64,000 bases of DNA from Hydractinia symbiolongicarpus (taxonomy: Eukaryota > Cnidaria > Hydrozoa > Anthoathecata > Hydractiniidae), in NCBI RefSeq assembly GCF_029227915.1, contig NC_079882.1, forward strand, positions 4,464,001-4,528,000, given 5' to 3'. The position numbers and the translations under genes are program-made. The notes beneath the pieces were generated by a model that made no database searches, was not told the DNA's origin, and saw only the letters and a program-made list of their open reading frames with translations. Each line of letters opens with the position of its first letter. The stretch's first letter is position 1. Of the stretch, positions 12,169 to 22,940 are shown piece after piece.

Positions 12169-12441
12169 TCATATGATCTCATAAATGTTCGCGTTAGCAG
12201 TATTTTCATTGATATACGTTTCAGTTAATGCAAAAGTATCAGCTTGTTTATATGTGTGAAGTAAATGCTGTAACGATGGAAAGTTGCACATTAAACCACG
12301 AATGTTCTGATGTAGTATCTTGAAACCTCTATTTTTAAAATAGTCATCTAAACAAGGCATACAAGATTCAGCTTCTGATCCAGTTCCAGGTGTGCAAAAA
12401 ATTAACAGCAAAAAGAGCATGACCGCTCGCCACGACGCCAT
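12169..12441 (-). pseudogene. LINE endonuclease amino-terminal part
   Basis: A short hydrophobic leader (VMLFLLLIFC) precedes FKILHQNIRG and DTFALTETYIN. These are the N-terminal Asn and the metal-binding Glu (TET) blocks of the AP endonuclease domain of non-LTR elements. Between this frame and 12,055 the sequence carries stops and a frame change. Confidence 0.7.
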
Positions 12442-13379
12442 TATAAAAACTGCTTTATAGGTTTTTTAATCAGGCCAGAGCAAGCTTACTGCTGGAAATG
12501 TGAGTGCAAAGAAATTTTATTAATTGGATACTGCAGACCATTTTGTGAGAGGTGTGCGAATTCACGCAAACGCCTCCACACGCAGTTTTGTTTCAGTGTG
12601 CGATTTATCACGAATACAAATATTTGTTTATTTTAATCTGCGATAACTTTCTTAAATTAACGAAATTACGAAAAAAGCAAAATATGAAGTCAGAGAATGA
12701 TTTAAGAAGGCTTTGCAACCCTTATCGGTAACTTAAATCTCTTTCATATACGTAAAACACAGCGTAGTTAAAAATGCATATTTTCAAAATATTGCTAATT
12801 CTTTTAATTTAATGAGAAGTAAAAATAGAAAAGTAAATAAATTAATAACAATAATGCAAGAGATGCCACTAATAACAATTGATCTAAATTTATTTTTAGA
12901 TCAAATTCCGCCCTAAAATCACAAAAATATATATTTGTAAATTTTACAATGTATATAATCTATAAAAGGGGTTTTATATATTATATAAAACCCCTTTTTG
13001 ACAGAGGATGTGTTTTCAACAATTATGGGGAAACGAATTTGATAATGAATGAGAAACACTTTGGACATAGGTAAACACATCTCTCTGAGTAAAAAAAATC
13101 TCTGCAATGTTTAAACTAAGAAATGCCCTGACTGGTCATTCTGAACTCTGGGATAAAACATTGATTTTAAACACTGTCTTGTGAAGACTTGTATAATGTA
13201 TATATAATTTAAATCTTTTTAGATAAAATACTTTATGGCATTCACAATAAGATATGTAAAAACAGCTTTTAATCACAACATCAAAGTAGTTCATAGAGGT
13301 ATGTTTTTGTGTATGGGACATATGTCACATGATCACCACCCATATGTACTAAATTTTGTTCTAGTCACAAATTTGCTTA
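12442..13379. other. intergenic with a perfect palindrome
   Basis: No gene seen. It includes the 35-bp palindrome described separately at 12,964-12,998. Confidence 0.5.
12964..12998. repeat. perfect 17-bp-arm palindrome
   Basis: The arm AAAAGGGGTTTTATATA (12,964-12,980) is exactly repeated as its reverse complement (12,982-12,998) around one central T. It would form a tight hairpin or cruciform. Function unknown. Confidence 0.8.
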
Positions 13380-14035
13380 CCTCATAAAGCAACAGAACGT
13401 TTCAGCTATTAGATACCTTGGTAATGTTGTATATATAAAGTTCATATAGATTCATATGATATGTTGGGCAGTGAAGGGGGTATTGGAAGAAGTGTTACTT
13501 GCAGGATAGGTTCTGCTTGGAAAAAGTTCAGAGAGTTACTTCCTTTGTTGACTAGCAGAGCCCTGTCAATTGAGGTAAAAGGTAGGTTGTATGAGGCCTG
13601 TGTAAGAAGTGTTATGTACGGTAGTGAGACATGGTCAGTGAAGCAGGAAGATCTTGACCGTATAGAACGGAATGATATGAGAATGGTTAGGTGGATGTGT
13701 AACGCCAGTCTGAGAGACAGAAAGAGTTCAGATAAGCTAAGAAGCAGGCTAAGTCTCCGTAGAATTAAAGATGTTATCCAGATAAGAAGATTGAATTGGC
13801 TGGGGCACTTCGAAAGAATGAAGGAGGATAATTGGGTAAGAAAGTGTAGAGACTTGATAGTTCCTGGGGCAAAGCCCAGAGGCCGACCGAGAAAGACTTG
13901 GCTGGAGGTTATAAGGACAGACTTGATACAGAGGAAGTTGAGTTTAGATCTAACACAGTCTAGATCAGATTGGAAGAGGGTCATTAATACACCCCATCCA
14001 ACCCATGCTAGCTTGGAAAACGGACGTTAAGCCGT
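13380..14035 (+). pseudogene. 3' end of an RTE-like non-LTR retrotransposon
   Basis: The open frame from 13,461 to 14,030 encodes the C-terminal tail of a non-LTR RT polyprotein: KGRLYEACVRSVMYGSETW, then DLDRIERNDMRMVRWMC, then RRRLNWLGHFERM-like and PRGRPRKTW motifs, ending HPTHASLENGR. The 3' end tggaaaacggacgttaa is the usual tail of this group. The 5' side (13,380-13,460) is recognisable but out of frame, and no RT catalytic core is present, so this is a 5'-truncated copy. It lies immediately upstream of the first candidate exon of the macro-domain gene. Confidence 0.8.
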
Positions 14036-14100
14036 TAATTTAATGTAATTTTGATTATTTTACTAAGGGTCTTGCTTGTGGTTTTTCCTGGTATTTTCAG

Positions 14101-17100
14101 TTCTTAACCAAAATGCCATCGAGAAACTACACACCAAAAATTAACCATGTATTTTATGAGGTAAGTCCTAGCAAAATTTGGGCCTTTTTAAATTTGTACT
14201 GAAACCTATTTCACCAGTTGACAAGTTGACTAGCTGACCAATCTAAATTTCATCCACAAAATGTATTTGCAAAGTAACTAATATCTGAAACCTTCTGTCA
14301 TTAAGGTAAGCAAATTTGTGACTGCCTCTTGGATTATTACAACTGAGAACTATTGTTGTAGAATTTTTTTCCTGCTGTATTTTTTATATATTCCAGCTCC
14401 ACTTGTTTTAAGCTGCAGAAATTATGTGTTAAAATATGTTGACCCAACAAAATATGCATTAAATGAAATAAAAATCATAGAAGATGAAGATCCTGTAAGT
14501 AAAATCTTTGACAAATTATGTTATGCCATGTTTTTTTAAAAATATATCTGAAATACTAATATTTTTAAAAGTGTAAACAAACAAGAGAAAATAACAATTT
14601 TTTTAATTCAATGTGTACAGAATATTCTTTTTATAAGCTGTGTGAAATTAGATTTCAAGTATCTTTTAAACACAAAATTAATCATGAAATTAATTATCAT
14701 TGTTGGTTGGCATTTATACGAGATTTACAATCATGTGAGCGATAATCAGCCACACAAAACGATTTTGTTGCATAAGTTAAAGTTAAGATTTTATAAGCTT
14801 TTTAACAAATGCAATACTTTGATGTGTTCCCTAACATATTACCAGTAAGGACAGCGCACAAATAAAATGTCCGCTAAATTAAAAGCGTGGAGAAAAGATG
14901 TGTGAATTTAAATTTGCGTGTAAATTTTATGGATCAAGGTAAAAATTTTGGTGTAATATTTATAAATTGCTTTATTTTTAATTGTTAATTATGTTTCTAG
15001 ATTTCTTAAAAAATGGTAAATTTGATACAAAGTGCAATGACAATACCATATACCTTATTTAGCGTGCAGTCAAGATCATAGAAAAACATGGGAAAGCTTG
15101 GCACTTATTAGATAATGGGAGAACTGCATCTTTAGCTCACACGGTGAGTGGTGACTTTGACATTGTAAAAGGACTTTCCCGATCGTTTGCGGTGCACTTT
15201 CCTGAGACTGCCAAACTTGCAAAGAAAGGTACATTTTTTATTGTATTTGTAGAATATAACTTTTTAGAAGGTGTTTTTTATTGCAGACAAACATGTCGAT
15301 TGTAATGCATGAGAAGCTAGTGTAAACAACACTGTAGTCTCTCTCTCTTTTAACAACTCACAACCTGCAGTTGGTATGAGTATATGTTGTGAATTAAAAT
15401 CTATTGGTGCGAGACAGTCATTTTGAAAATAAATTTCTTCTAGCATCAGAAGTAATGGTCTTATTAAAAAACAAGTCTAGCTGTCCTTCTTTCGTGTTTT
15501 AGAGCATCCACTAGGAAGTGTTGCTGTGTTACAAAATAAAGAACATTTTGTGTATTACTTGGTAAGTTTCTGTCTTCAATTCTAATCACAACATTCTTAA
15601 TTTGTATTTGTATAAAGAAGGAGAAGAGGAAAACTGCGAATAAATTAATATTGATTTAAGAAAGAAAAACAGTATGTATTAATTGAGAGTAAACGCAATG
15701 ATCCTGTCGTCTCTGCACTTCTTTTTTTAGTGGTTTAACATCATAAATTTGTGCTCTGAAAATGTTTTGGATTGGCCTGTTGCAAAAATGTCCCTTGAAT
15801 GGTTTAAACTACCAACCTTAAAGGGCTAATTCCAAGAATTATTTTTTTTAAAATAATTTGTACGTATTTAAATGCCCTTGAAAAATCTAGACTAGCAACA
15901 TTAAAGGGCAAGACTTAATATCAAGACTTAATTTTGTTGAAAAAATTTTAGAAAATAATTTGAATGATAAATAAGCCTATTTCAATATCTATTTCCATTC
16001 TGCAGAATCAAAGCCGGAATAAGCTTACTAACATGAAAACGAGGTTAGTTTAGAGACACACTATTGTTTCTCAAATTAACTTGTCAAATAGGCTAATTAT
16101 GAACCTTTTGTAAAAGAAGTGGAAAATGGCTTTTCTTTTATACCCATTGTGCTTATTAAAGTTGCTGTTCAGCTAAATAAGTTGATTGATTTGGATTTTA
16201 TATTTTAGTTACTTTATGGGGAGAAAGTTTCGCAGAAAGAAAGATTCGCATGTTGAGGACTGACATACGGATTTGCGAGAGTTTGTCCCATCCGAAATAG
16301 CGAAAGTTAAATAGAAGAATGTAAACTCAAATTTCATGTTTTTTTCATGGGTTTTTTCACATATTTTTCTTTCGACCACACAAGTATCGGTCTAAATCAC
16401 TATCATCAGCTTTTAATATTTTTTCTAATAAAATAATTTTCTAATGAGAAAGAAAAACTTATGTTTGATGTAAACTAATCTCTGTTTTTTTGTCAAAAAT
16501 ATTTAATGAAAAAAACTGCACAAAAACTGAAAATCACAAAAGATTATCCCACCCGAAATTCACTTTTAATTTGCGAAAGATAATTTTACGGGAAATAGAT
16601 TTAATCACTCATTTGTGAAAGTAAATCCGCTGGTTTTTCGAGGTTTTTTTTGTTTTGTTTAGTTTAAATTTTGCAACTGTCATATAAACCACGCGATAGA
16701 TAAGCAACATGATTCGTTCAAATACATACTTTTGAACGGGACGGGACGTAAAAACAAACAAACAAACATAAAATTTCTCAACAAAGTCCTTGACACTAAA
16801 GGAGAGGATAAAAAATGTCTTACTTTTGAATGTTAAACAAATGTAACAATCCCTTAGGGGCTGTTCATATGAGGCGATCTGGCCCGGCTGAAAATAGTCA
16901 CAAAAGTTTGTGTGTTTATATATTTTATATCGTGTTCTAAAGAAAATTTAAATTACAGGGATTCTTCAAAAATGTAATCCATAAAAATCTGCAAATAATG
17001 CTTATTTTGTCAAAACAATAAATACACAACAATTATAGTTATTCTACTGGAGCGTTTTTATATATTTATTGTTCCCATGCATGTAATATAAATCTTATTT

Positions 17101-20100
17101 ATACCAATAGTTGACAAAAAAGGTAACCTTCAATATTTTTTGGCACTTCTGTACAGAAAAAAAATCCTTTCTACAAATAAAATAATTTTGATCATGCTCA
17201 AAAATAAAGCGGGCACGGTTAGCCGTGCTGGTGTTCTATCCCGCCTTGCCGAGATCTTGGTGGAAACAATCGACATCTTGGCAAGGCGGGCTGGCTCACT
17301 TTTCATATGAACACATGCATTTTTATAAGGTTTTCTAAAGCATGGCGAGATCTGGCAGCCTGGTTAACGAGGCCAGCTCGCCTCCATATGAACAGCCTCT
17401 TACACATAAAAAGTGCAGATAGTAAAAGCAAGGAACGTCAAAGTGGAGAAGTAGAGTGGATTAAAAAAGCATAATAAGGTTAAAAGTAGAAGTAGAAAGA
17501 TAAAGTTAGAAGGTATTAAAAGTAGAAGTAGAAAGATAAAGTTAGAAGGTATTAAAAGTAGAAGTTAATAGATAAAGTTAGAAGGTATTAAGAGTAGATG
17601 TTGAAAGATAAAGTTAGAAGGTATTAAAAGTAGAAGTTGAAAGATAAAGTTAGAAGGTATTTAAAGTAGAAGTTGAAAGATAAAGTTTGAAGGTATTAAA
17701 AGTAGAAGTTGAAAGATAAAGTTAGAAGGTATTAAAAGTAGAAGTTGAAAGATAAAGTTAGAAGGTATTAAAAGTAGAAGTAGAAAGATAAAGTTTGAAG
17801 GTATTAAAAGTAGAAGTTGAAAGATAAAGTTAGAAGGTATTTAAAGTAGAAGTTGAAAGATAAAGTTTGAAGGTATTAAAAGTAGAAGTTGAAAGATAAA
17901 GTTAGAAGGTATTAAAAGTAGAAGTAGAAAGATAAAGTTTGAAGGTATTAAAAGTAGAAGTTGAAAGATAAAGTTAGAAGGTATTTAAAGTAGAAGTTGA
18001 AAGATAAAGTTTGAAGGTATTAAAAGTAGAAGTTGAAAGATAAAGTTAGAAGGTATTTAAAGTAGAAGTTGAAAGATAAAGTTTGAAGGTATTAAAAGTA
18101 GAAGTTGAAAGATAAAGTTAGAAGGTATTAAAAGTAGAAGTTGAAAGATAAAGTTAGAAGGTATTAAAAGTAGAAGTAGAAAGATAAAGTTTGAAGGTAT
18201 TTAAAGTAGAAGTTGAAAGATAAAGTTAGGAGGTATTAAAAGTAGAAGTTGAAAAATAAAGTTAGAAGGCATTGGAAGTAGAAGTTGAAGGCAAGTGTGT
18301 TATAATTCAGAGAAAGTAGGAACTTTAATATTTTGAAGGTGTTAAGTTTTTATGTGGCACACTTCAGATTGTCATGCAGATTCACATTCCCATAAAAAGC
18401 CACTTCTCAAGTTATTAAAGTTTTAAACTCTGGCTAGAATGTTGCTAATTGAATTTAGGTTCTTTACTTTTTTGGTTAAAGTTTTGCAGAAGAGGGTGAT
18501 ATGGTTGTCCATTTTTATTGTTTGTGTTGAAAATACAATATATTGAAAAAAACGTTTTTTTTGTAGAAATTACTTCACTGTAGGCTGTTCTGTAAGCTGA
18601 TGTTTTTGTGTATTAATTTTTTTTTGTTGGGGAGAACTGTATATGTGATGTCAGTTTTGCTGGAAGAAAATTTCACGGTTTCACGTTTTTGTTTTTGTTG
18701 AGAATTTTAATATTTTAATCTGTAATATTAAAGGAGAACAACTTGCAAAGGAGTAAATTTAAAAAAAAAAAAAATCAATTCTTTCAACTTTTGGAACACA
18801 TTAAATTTAAATGTAGAAAATAAGTCATTTCTGTACTTTATTGTCACAATTTTTTATAAGCATAAAATAATGCGGTGTGACAAAGTTCAATTGATTTTGC
18901 AGGAATTAATATTTGAAAATATATAAAAGTAAAAATAAAATTTATACAATGAGATTTTACGCCTTTCAAGTTGTATTTATGTTTTGTATAAAATCTAATG
19001 GCCAAGGACTGCATGCAATGTACTAAAATGACTGACTTTTGTGTAAGATTTTATGGGCAAAGACAATATACAACATGCCGAATGAACTGATTTTTGTTAA
19101 TTTGGATTTACTCCTCCTCAACCGTTATGTTTTACATTTTGTATAAACTTTCGTAAGGAAGGACTTTAAAAAAAAGATCTTTGTTGATTTGAAATTTACT
19201 CCTTGCTCACCGCATTTTTGACATTTCTGTTTAAAATGTTTTGTTAAATCGAAATGACGGATTTTTCTAGATTTAAATTTGATGTTTTCCTTACTATGGC
19301 TTTTTGATATTTTTGTATAAGCTTTTAGGGGAAAGACAATATTTAAAATGCGTAAAGAACTTATTTTTTTGATTTGTCTTTTTGACACTTCAGATTAAAA
19401 TACCGAGGCTTTTCAACATGCTCTTGGGTGCTTAATAAAAAAGGGGAGGGGTGGCGGGGGACCCTTATTAATTTTCAGATTTTATTCCACCCACCCACAT
19501 CTTATTAATTTCGTCCAATGAATAAGCTCCTGGTGGTCAAAAAAATTTTTGGGAATTATTTTTTGTTTTGAACGTTCATACATTCTGTGTGTTTGCTGGT
19601 ACTTATTTACCATAATTGACGCAAGCTAGCACTACTTTTATTGATTTTTACGCACTGCATTTGTACCTACTTCGTATCACATATTGTATCACCATGTATC
19701 TCTTCTCTCAGTAAAAATTCTGACCCATCCGTTTATTAAAACCCCTCTGCTTATTGATTCTCAAAAAAAAATCCGACCTCTGAGCTAGTAAGACTCCCCC
19801 CCTTGTATTAAGCACCTGAGAGTAATCAATTATAAGATGTACATATTTGAGATGCGTTATTTCTGACTTTGACTATCGGTGTTGTAACTGTCGATGTTGT
19901 TACTGTCTGTTTTGTGAGTATTGATGTTGTGACTGTCGTTGATGTAACTTTCTATCAACTAGATGTTACACCTTGCAAGCTGTTCTTTTTTATTTTGTGT
20001 AAGATTTGTGTGGAGAATTTAATGCGATTTGACATTAGACATTTTGTGCAAGATTTTAGAACATTTTTGTTAAATTAGGAATTACACCTTGCAAATATAC

Positions 20101-21173
20101 TTTTTAGACATTTTCAGATTTATTTTTTTTGACAAAAGGCGTCATTAAAATTAACGTCCATAAAATTTATATGACGGATCGTTTCCTTCCTTCTATTTAA
20201 GTGGGTTTTTCACGGGTCTTATCGACTAGTATATATATATTCAACAAAATGTAATGAGAGCAATGCACTCATCCTAGGTAGAAGCATGCTTACTCATTTT
20301 AAGTATTTTTCTAAAGTATTTGCAGCTACAATTGTAAAGTATTTGCAGCGATAATTGTTTTTTAAATGTTCCGTCAATAACTAGCTATAATATTATTTCT
20401 ATAAGTATTGTTATTCCTAACTTTTTAGACGAGTAAGAATCAAGATGTTTGTTAGCTATAGCTAGCCAACAATAAAGTTGTTATAAATACACACTTAATA
20501 TCAATAAATTATCATAATTTTTGTCCCACTACTAATACCCGCTCACTACGATTTTTCTAATGTGTCAATTGAAAGGTATAAAACCAACATTTGTTGATAA
20601 CTAATGTCAGAAAAGCAGGTAAACAACTTGTGTCCTGAACTTCATCTAAACTAACCTCGTTTCTATGCAACGTAATAATTTTTTTACCACCACGTTTGAT
20701 CAAGGCGATATGGAAGATTTATTCCACAAAAAACGCGTTCTTTTCATCCTAACAAACGCAAAAAATGACTCTAAATACCCTATTGCTGCGAAATTTAAGT
20801 TAATATTTCACGACTTTTTTAACTGCAAAATTCATAAGTATATGCATTTTTAAAAATATTCGCAAAGTACAAATTTTTTACACGCAAACTTAAATTACGC
20901 GCAAATGTGATACGCTTACGTACGCTTCTTTAATATTTTTCTCACATTTAGATTATTCGTGAGAGTTGGTGGGATCGTGGTGCTTACAGACCTATGAGGG
21001 AATCCTTAACTGCTATGAGAGATCATGCGCTTAAAAACAGCGTTGAAAATATAGCCATGGGACGACTGGGTAGTCTGGAAGGTGGTTTGGATTTCAGGGA
21101 AATCTTAAAAGATTTGAAAAATATATTCTACGACACAGGAGTTTCACTGACTATTTATCCTCGAAGAACGTAA
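14101..21173 (+). CDS. macro-domain protein, OARD1/TARG1-like ADP-ribosyl hydrolase fold (multi-exon)
   Basis: Exons: 14,101-14,160 (starts ...ACCAAAATGCC; donor GAG|gtaagt), 14,397-14,494, 15,063-15,228, 15,503-15,561 and 20,952-21,173 (stop TAA). The last four join in phase and encode KYVDPTKYALNEIKI, then a segment ending SLAHTVSGDFDIVKGL, EHPLGSVAVLQNKEHFVYYL, IIRESWWDRGAYRPMRESL, and a C-terminus GGLDFREILKDL...SLTIYPRRT. This follows OARD1/TARG1 in order: SLAHxxS of the ADP-ribose pocket, GxVAVL...YYLI, a long helix, then the GLD loop. In OARD1 the catalytic pair is Lys84 (in YYLITK) and Asp125 (GLD). Here the Asp is kept but the Lys position reads Arg (YYLIIR), and the MGAGIA loop is altered, so activity is uncertain. 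The ATG exon ends in phase 0 while the second exon needs phase 1, so the 5' structure is unresolved. The acceptor just before the ATG (tattttcag) could be a cis or a spliced-leader site. Confidence 0.7.
16857..17399. mobile_element. PIF/Harbinger-type MITE, TTA target site
   Basis: The left end GGGGCTGTTCATATGAGGCG and the right end CGCCTCCATATGAACAGCCTC form an inverted repeat that extends to CTGGCC. Both sides are flanked by TTA (16,854-16,856 and 17,400-17,402), the duplication expected of PIF/Harbinger elements. The interior is GC-richer than its surroundings and contains a second inverted pair, CCCGCCTTGCCGAGATCTTGG versus a CATCTTGGCAAGGCGGG copy. No coding frame. Confidence 0.75.
17477..18290. 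repeat. 36-bp VNTR, about 22 units, with higher-order structure
   Basis: The unit is GTAGAAGTTGAAAGATAAAG followed by TTAGAAGGTATTAAAA. Units differ at three diagnostic sites (AGTAG/AGTTG, GTTAGAAG/GTTTGAAG, ATTAAAA/ATTTAAA). The combination order repeats roughly every four units (144 bp) in the middle of the array, so blocks rather than single units have been duplicated. The outer units are more diverged. It is non-coding and lies inside an intron. Confidence 0.9.
19421..19822. mobile_element. 402-bp TIR element of unknown superfamily
   Basis: The left end CTCTTGGGTGCTTAATA and the right end TATTAAGCACCTGAGAG form a 17-bp inverted repeat with two mismatches. It is followed inward by G-rich/C-rich runs (AAGGGGAGGGG versus CCCCCCCTTG). 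Inside, both sides contain CTTATTAATTT / AATTAATAAG-like and (C)TGGTGGTC words. No clear target-site duplication and no coding frame. Confidence 0.55.
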
Positions 21174-22449
21174 TACACATTTGTATACATATTTTTGTAA
21201 ATATATTCTATGTTATTTCGTAGTAACTTTTGATATTTATTATAATTACTTAAATGCCACTGATAACTCAAATCTCCCATTAGTTAGAAGATTTGGTATC
21301 TCAACCATTATTTTAGTTCTTGCTTCGGCTAATGCATTTTAATAATTCGCACCGCAGAAAAGAACTCGAAAGATTTTGATATTGCAAAAGCTGTACAAGT
21401 TTTAATAAGCATTGTTTAACGAGGGTTGAACCTTTCCCACACTGTTTCAGGCCCAAAAGCAAAAAACTTTTATGTAAACCCGCGGTCAAATTGGTTGGCT
21501 TCCGTTGCTGCAGTTCTTCAAAACGATTGCAAAAATACCTTGTTGAACTCCTCACCTAATCTATGTTTTACGCAGTGCTTTTTTGTTTTCGTTGGATCAT
21601 CCGCAATATTTGATTTTTTCTTGTCACGAAGTAAGCTAATGCGTGCTCTTTCTCCAACCCTGTTTGTGGATACAGCTTTTTGCTGCAAGATACAAACGAG
21701 AATAGAGCAGAGTGCGCCATCGTTGATATGGATGTATTCAATGTTGCAAGAAAATTGTTCAGATGATCATTGTTCAGATGACCTGGAAAAGTACATTTCT
21801 GCGAAAATTTGTTTAAAAAGAGGATATTATTTTCAAATTTATTATAGCTAATGGGATAAGTACTAAGCTATCGCACTATGCAGAGTGTAAATTATTACAG
21901 TTCTGTAATTTTTGTCTGGTTCTTTACTGAGTCTGTCATACTGCATCAGTGCGAGGAATCTCAGGAGTCTCAAAATTAAACGAATTATTAATGAATCGTA
22001 ATGTTTTTTCAAGTATGTCTGTATTAGGTTTATCACATAGTAAGCTGTTAAGAAAACGTTTAGCAAACGTCACAACGAACATTTTTGTAAATTGTCCTGG
22101 GTGCGGGTTGAATAGACAAACGCTTCCTTCAATAAAGGTGCTGAAAAAGAATGGTTTATTGATATTATTTAAAAACCCTTAAATCTCCCTCTTTTAAACG
22201 CAATCTCCAATAAACTCCCTCTTAAAAATTGAAAAACTAAAATAAACGCCTTGGCGTTGATTAGAGGATTTACGGTAAGCATTATTTTCGTGAGAAGATT
22301 GTCAAGACGAACCACAAGTGTATTTTCATGTGCTATGTTGTATCATAGTATATACATTGTCATCTTTTAGGCGCTAGTAAGTACTGAGGTGAAAAAGAAA
22401 TGCTTACATATTAATATTGTTTAAGATAATAACATCAGCATATATCTAT
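21174..22449. other. intergenic, downstream of the macro-domain gene
   Basis: No gene recognised. The longest open frame (21,426-21,851, plus, 141 codons) has no family I recognise, no splice support and ordinary composition. I regard it as chance. Confidence 0.45.
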
Positions 22450-22940
22450 AGTTCGAGTTATCTCCCGATAACTCGAACACCGGTTAACTCGAACATTCGT
22501 TTTCTCGAACCATTTTTTCGTCCCCTTAAGTTAATTTCTTCGAATAACTCGAACTTTTTAGTGTCTAAGTAGAAAATGTTCGAAAATGAATACTGGTATG
22601 TAATATAGCCAAAAATTTAAAATAAAAAAGCTATTCTTTAATAGTTCTCTTCACAAAGGAGTTAAGTGAAAACTGAGCCTGTCTTCACAAATACATCAAC
22701 CTAAAAAGTCGAGTTTTTGAACTAGAACTACCAAATTAGGTTAAGTCAAACCGACATACGAAATTTCTTATAGTGAAAACTAGATTGTAACATTTAAAAA
22801 TTTTACAGAGAAAATCGCCTTAAATCGAACTTATATCTCCTATCTCAAATTAAAGAGAACTTCACTTAAGTGTAACATTCGTTAAGCCTAACTGTTTTCT
22901 CTGGTCCCTTGAAGGTTCGAGTTAGCGAAATTTAACCGTA
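22450..22940. mobile_element. degenerate pogo/Tigger-like element
   Basis: The left side carries repeated ACTCGAAC / GTTCGAG words (22,449-22,570), and the right side ends CTTGAAGGTTCGAGTTAGCG with a CTCTGGTCCC lead-in. Both are typical of Tigger-type MITE termini that begin CAGTAGAACCTCG...AACTCGAAC. The interior has no transposase. Exact ends and the TA duplication are eroded. Confidence 0.5.

Larger units (their letters stand above)
8473..12441 (-). mobile_element. decayed CR1/Jockey-like non-LTR retrotransposon, split by MITE C
   Basis: Reading the minus strand from 12,441 down, the order is an AP-type endonuclease amino end (residue string FKILHQNIRG), the endonuclease core (ILLGDLNTNYL), a linker with Lys/Arg-rich helices, the reverse transcriptase fingers and palm, and a thumb/C-terminal tail. 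This is the normal EN-RT order of CR1/Jockey-type LINEs. The frame is broken at several points, and a 1088-bp MITE sits inside the linker. Deleting the MITE and one TA brings the two halves of the linker back in register. The element is therefore a dead single copy older than the MITE insertion. Confidence 0.85.
15562..20951 (+). other. last intron of the macro-domain gene (5.4 kb)
   Basis: Bounded by TTG|gtaagt and cacatttag|ATT. It contains the Harbinger-type MITE, the 36-bp VNTR and a further TIR element, plus AT-rich sequence with no coding potential. Around 16,205-16,640 a degenerate element with recurrent (t)gcgaaagt and cccacccgaaat words is visible but its ends were not resolved. Confidence 0.65.

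Noticed and set aside
13442-13984. 180-codon minus-strand frame opposite the RTE tail
   Set aside because: It is the antisense shadow of the LINE coding sequence, which has clear protein motifs.
21426-21851. 141-codon open frame on the plus strand
   Set aside because: No recognisable family, no splice-site support and typical AT-driven composition; the opposite strand also has an open frame. Treated as chance.
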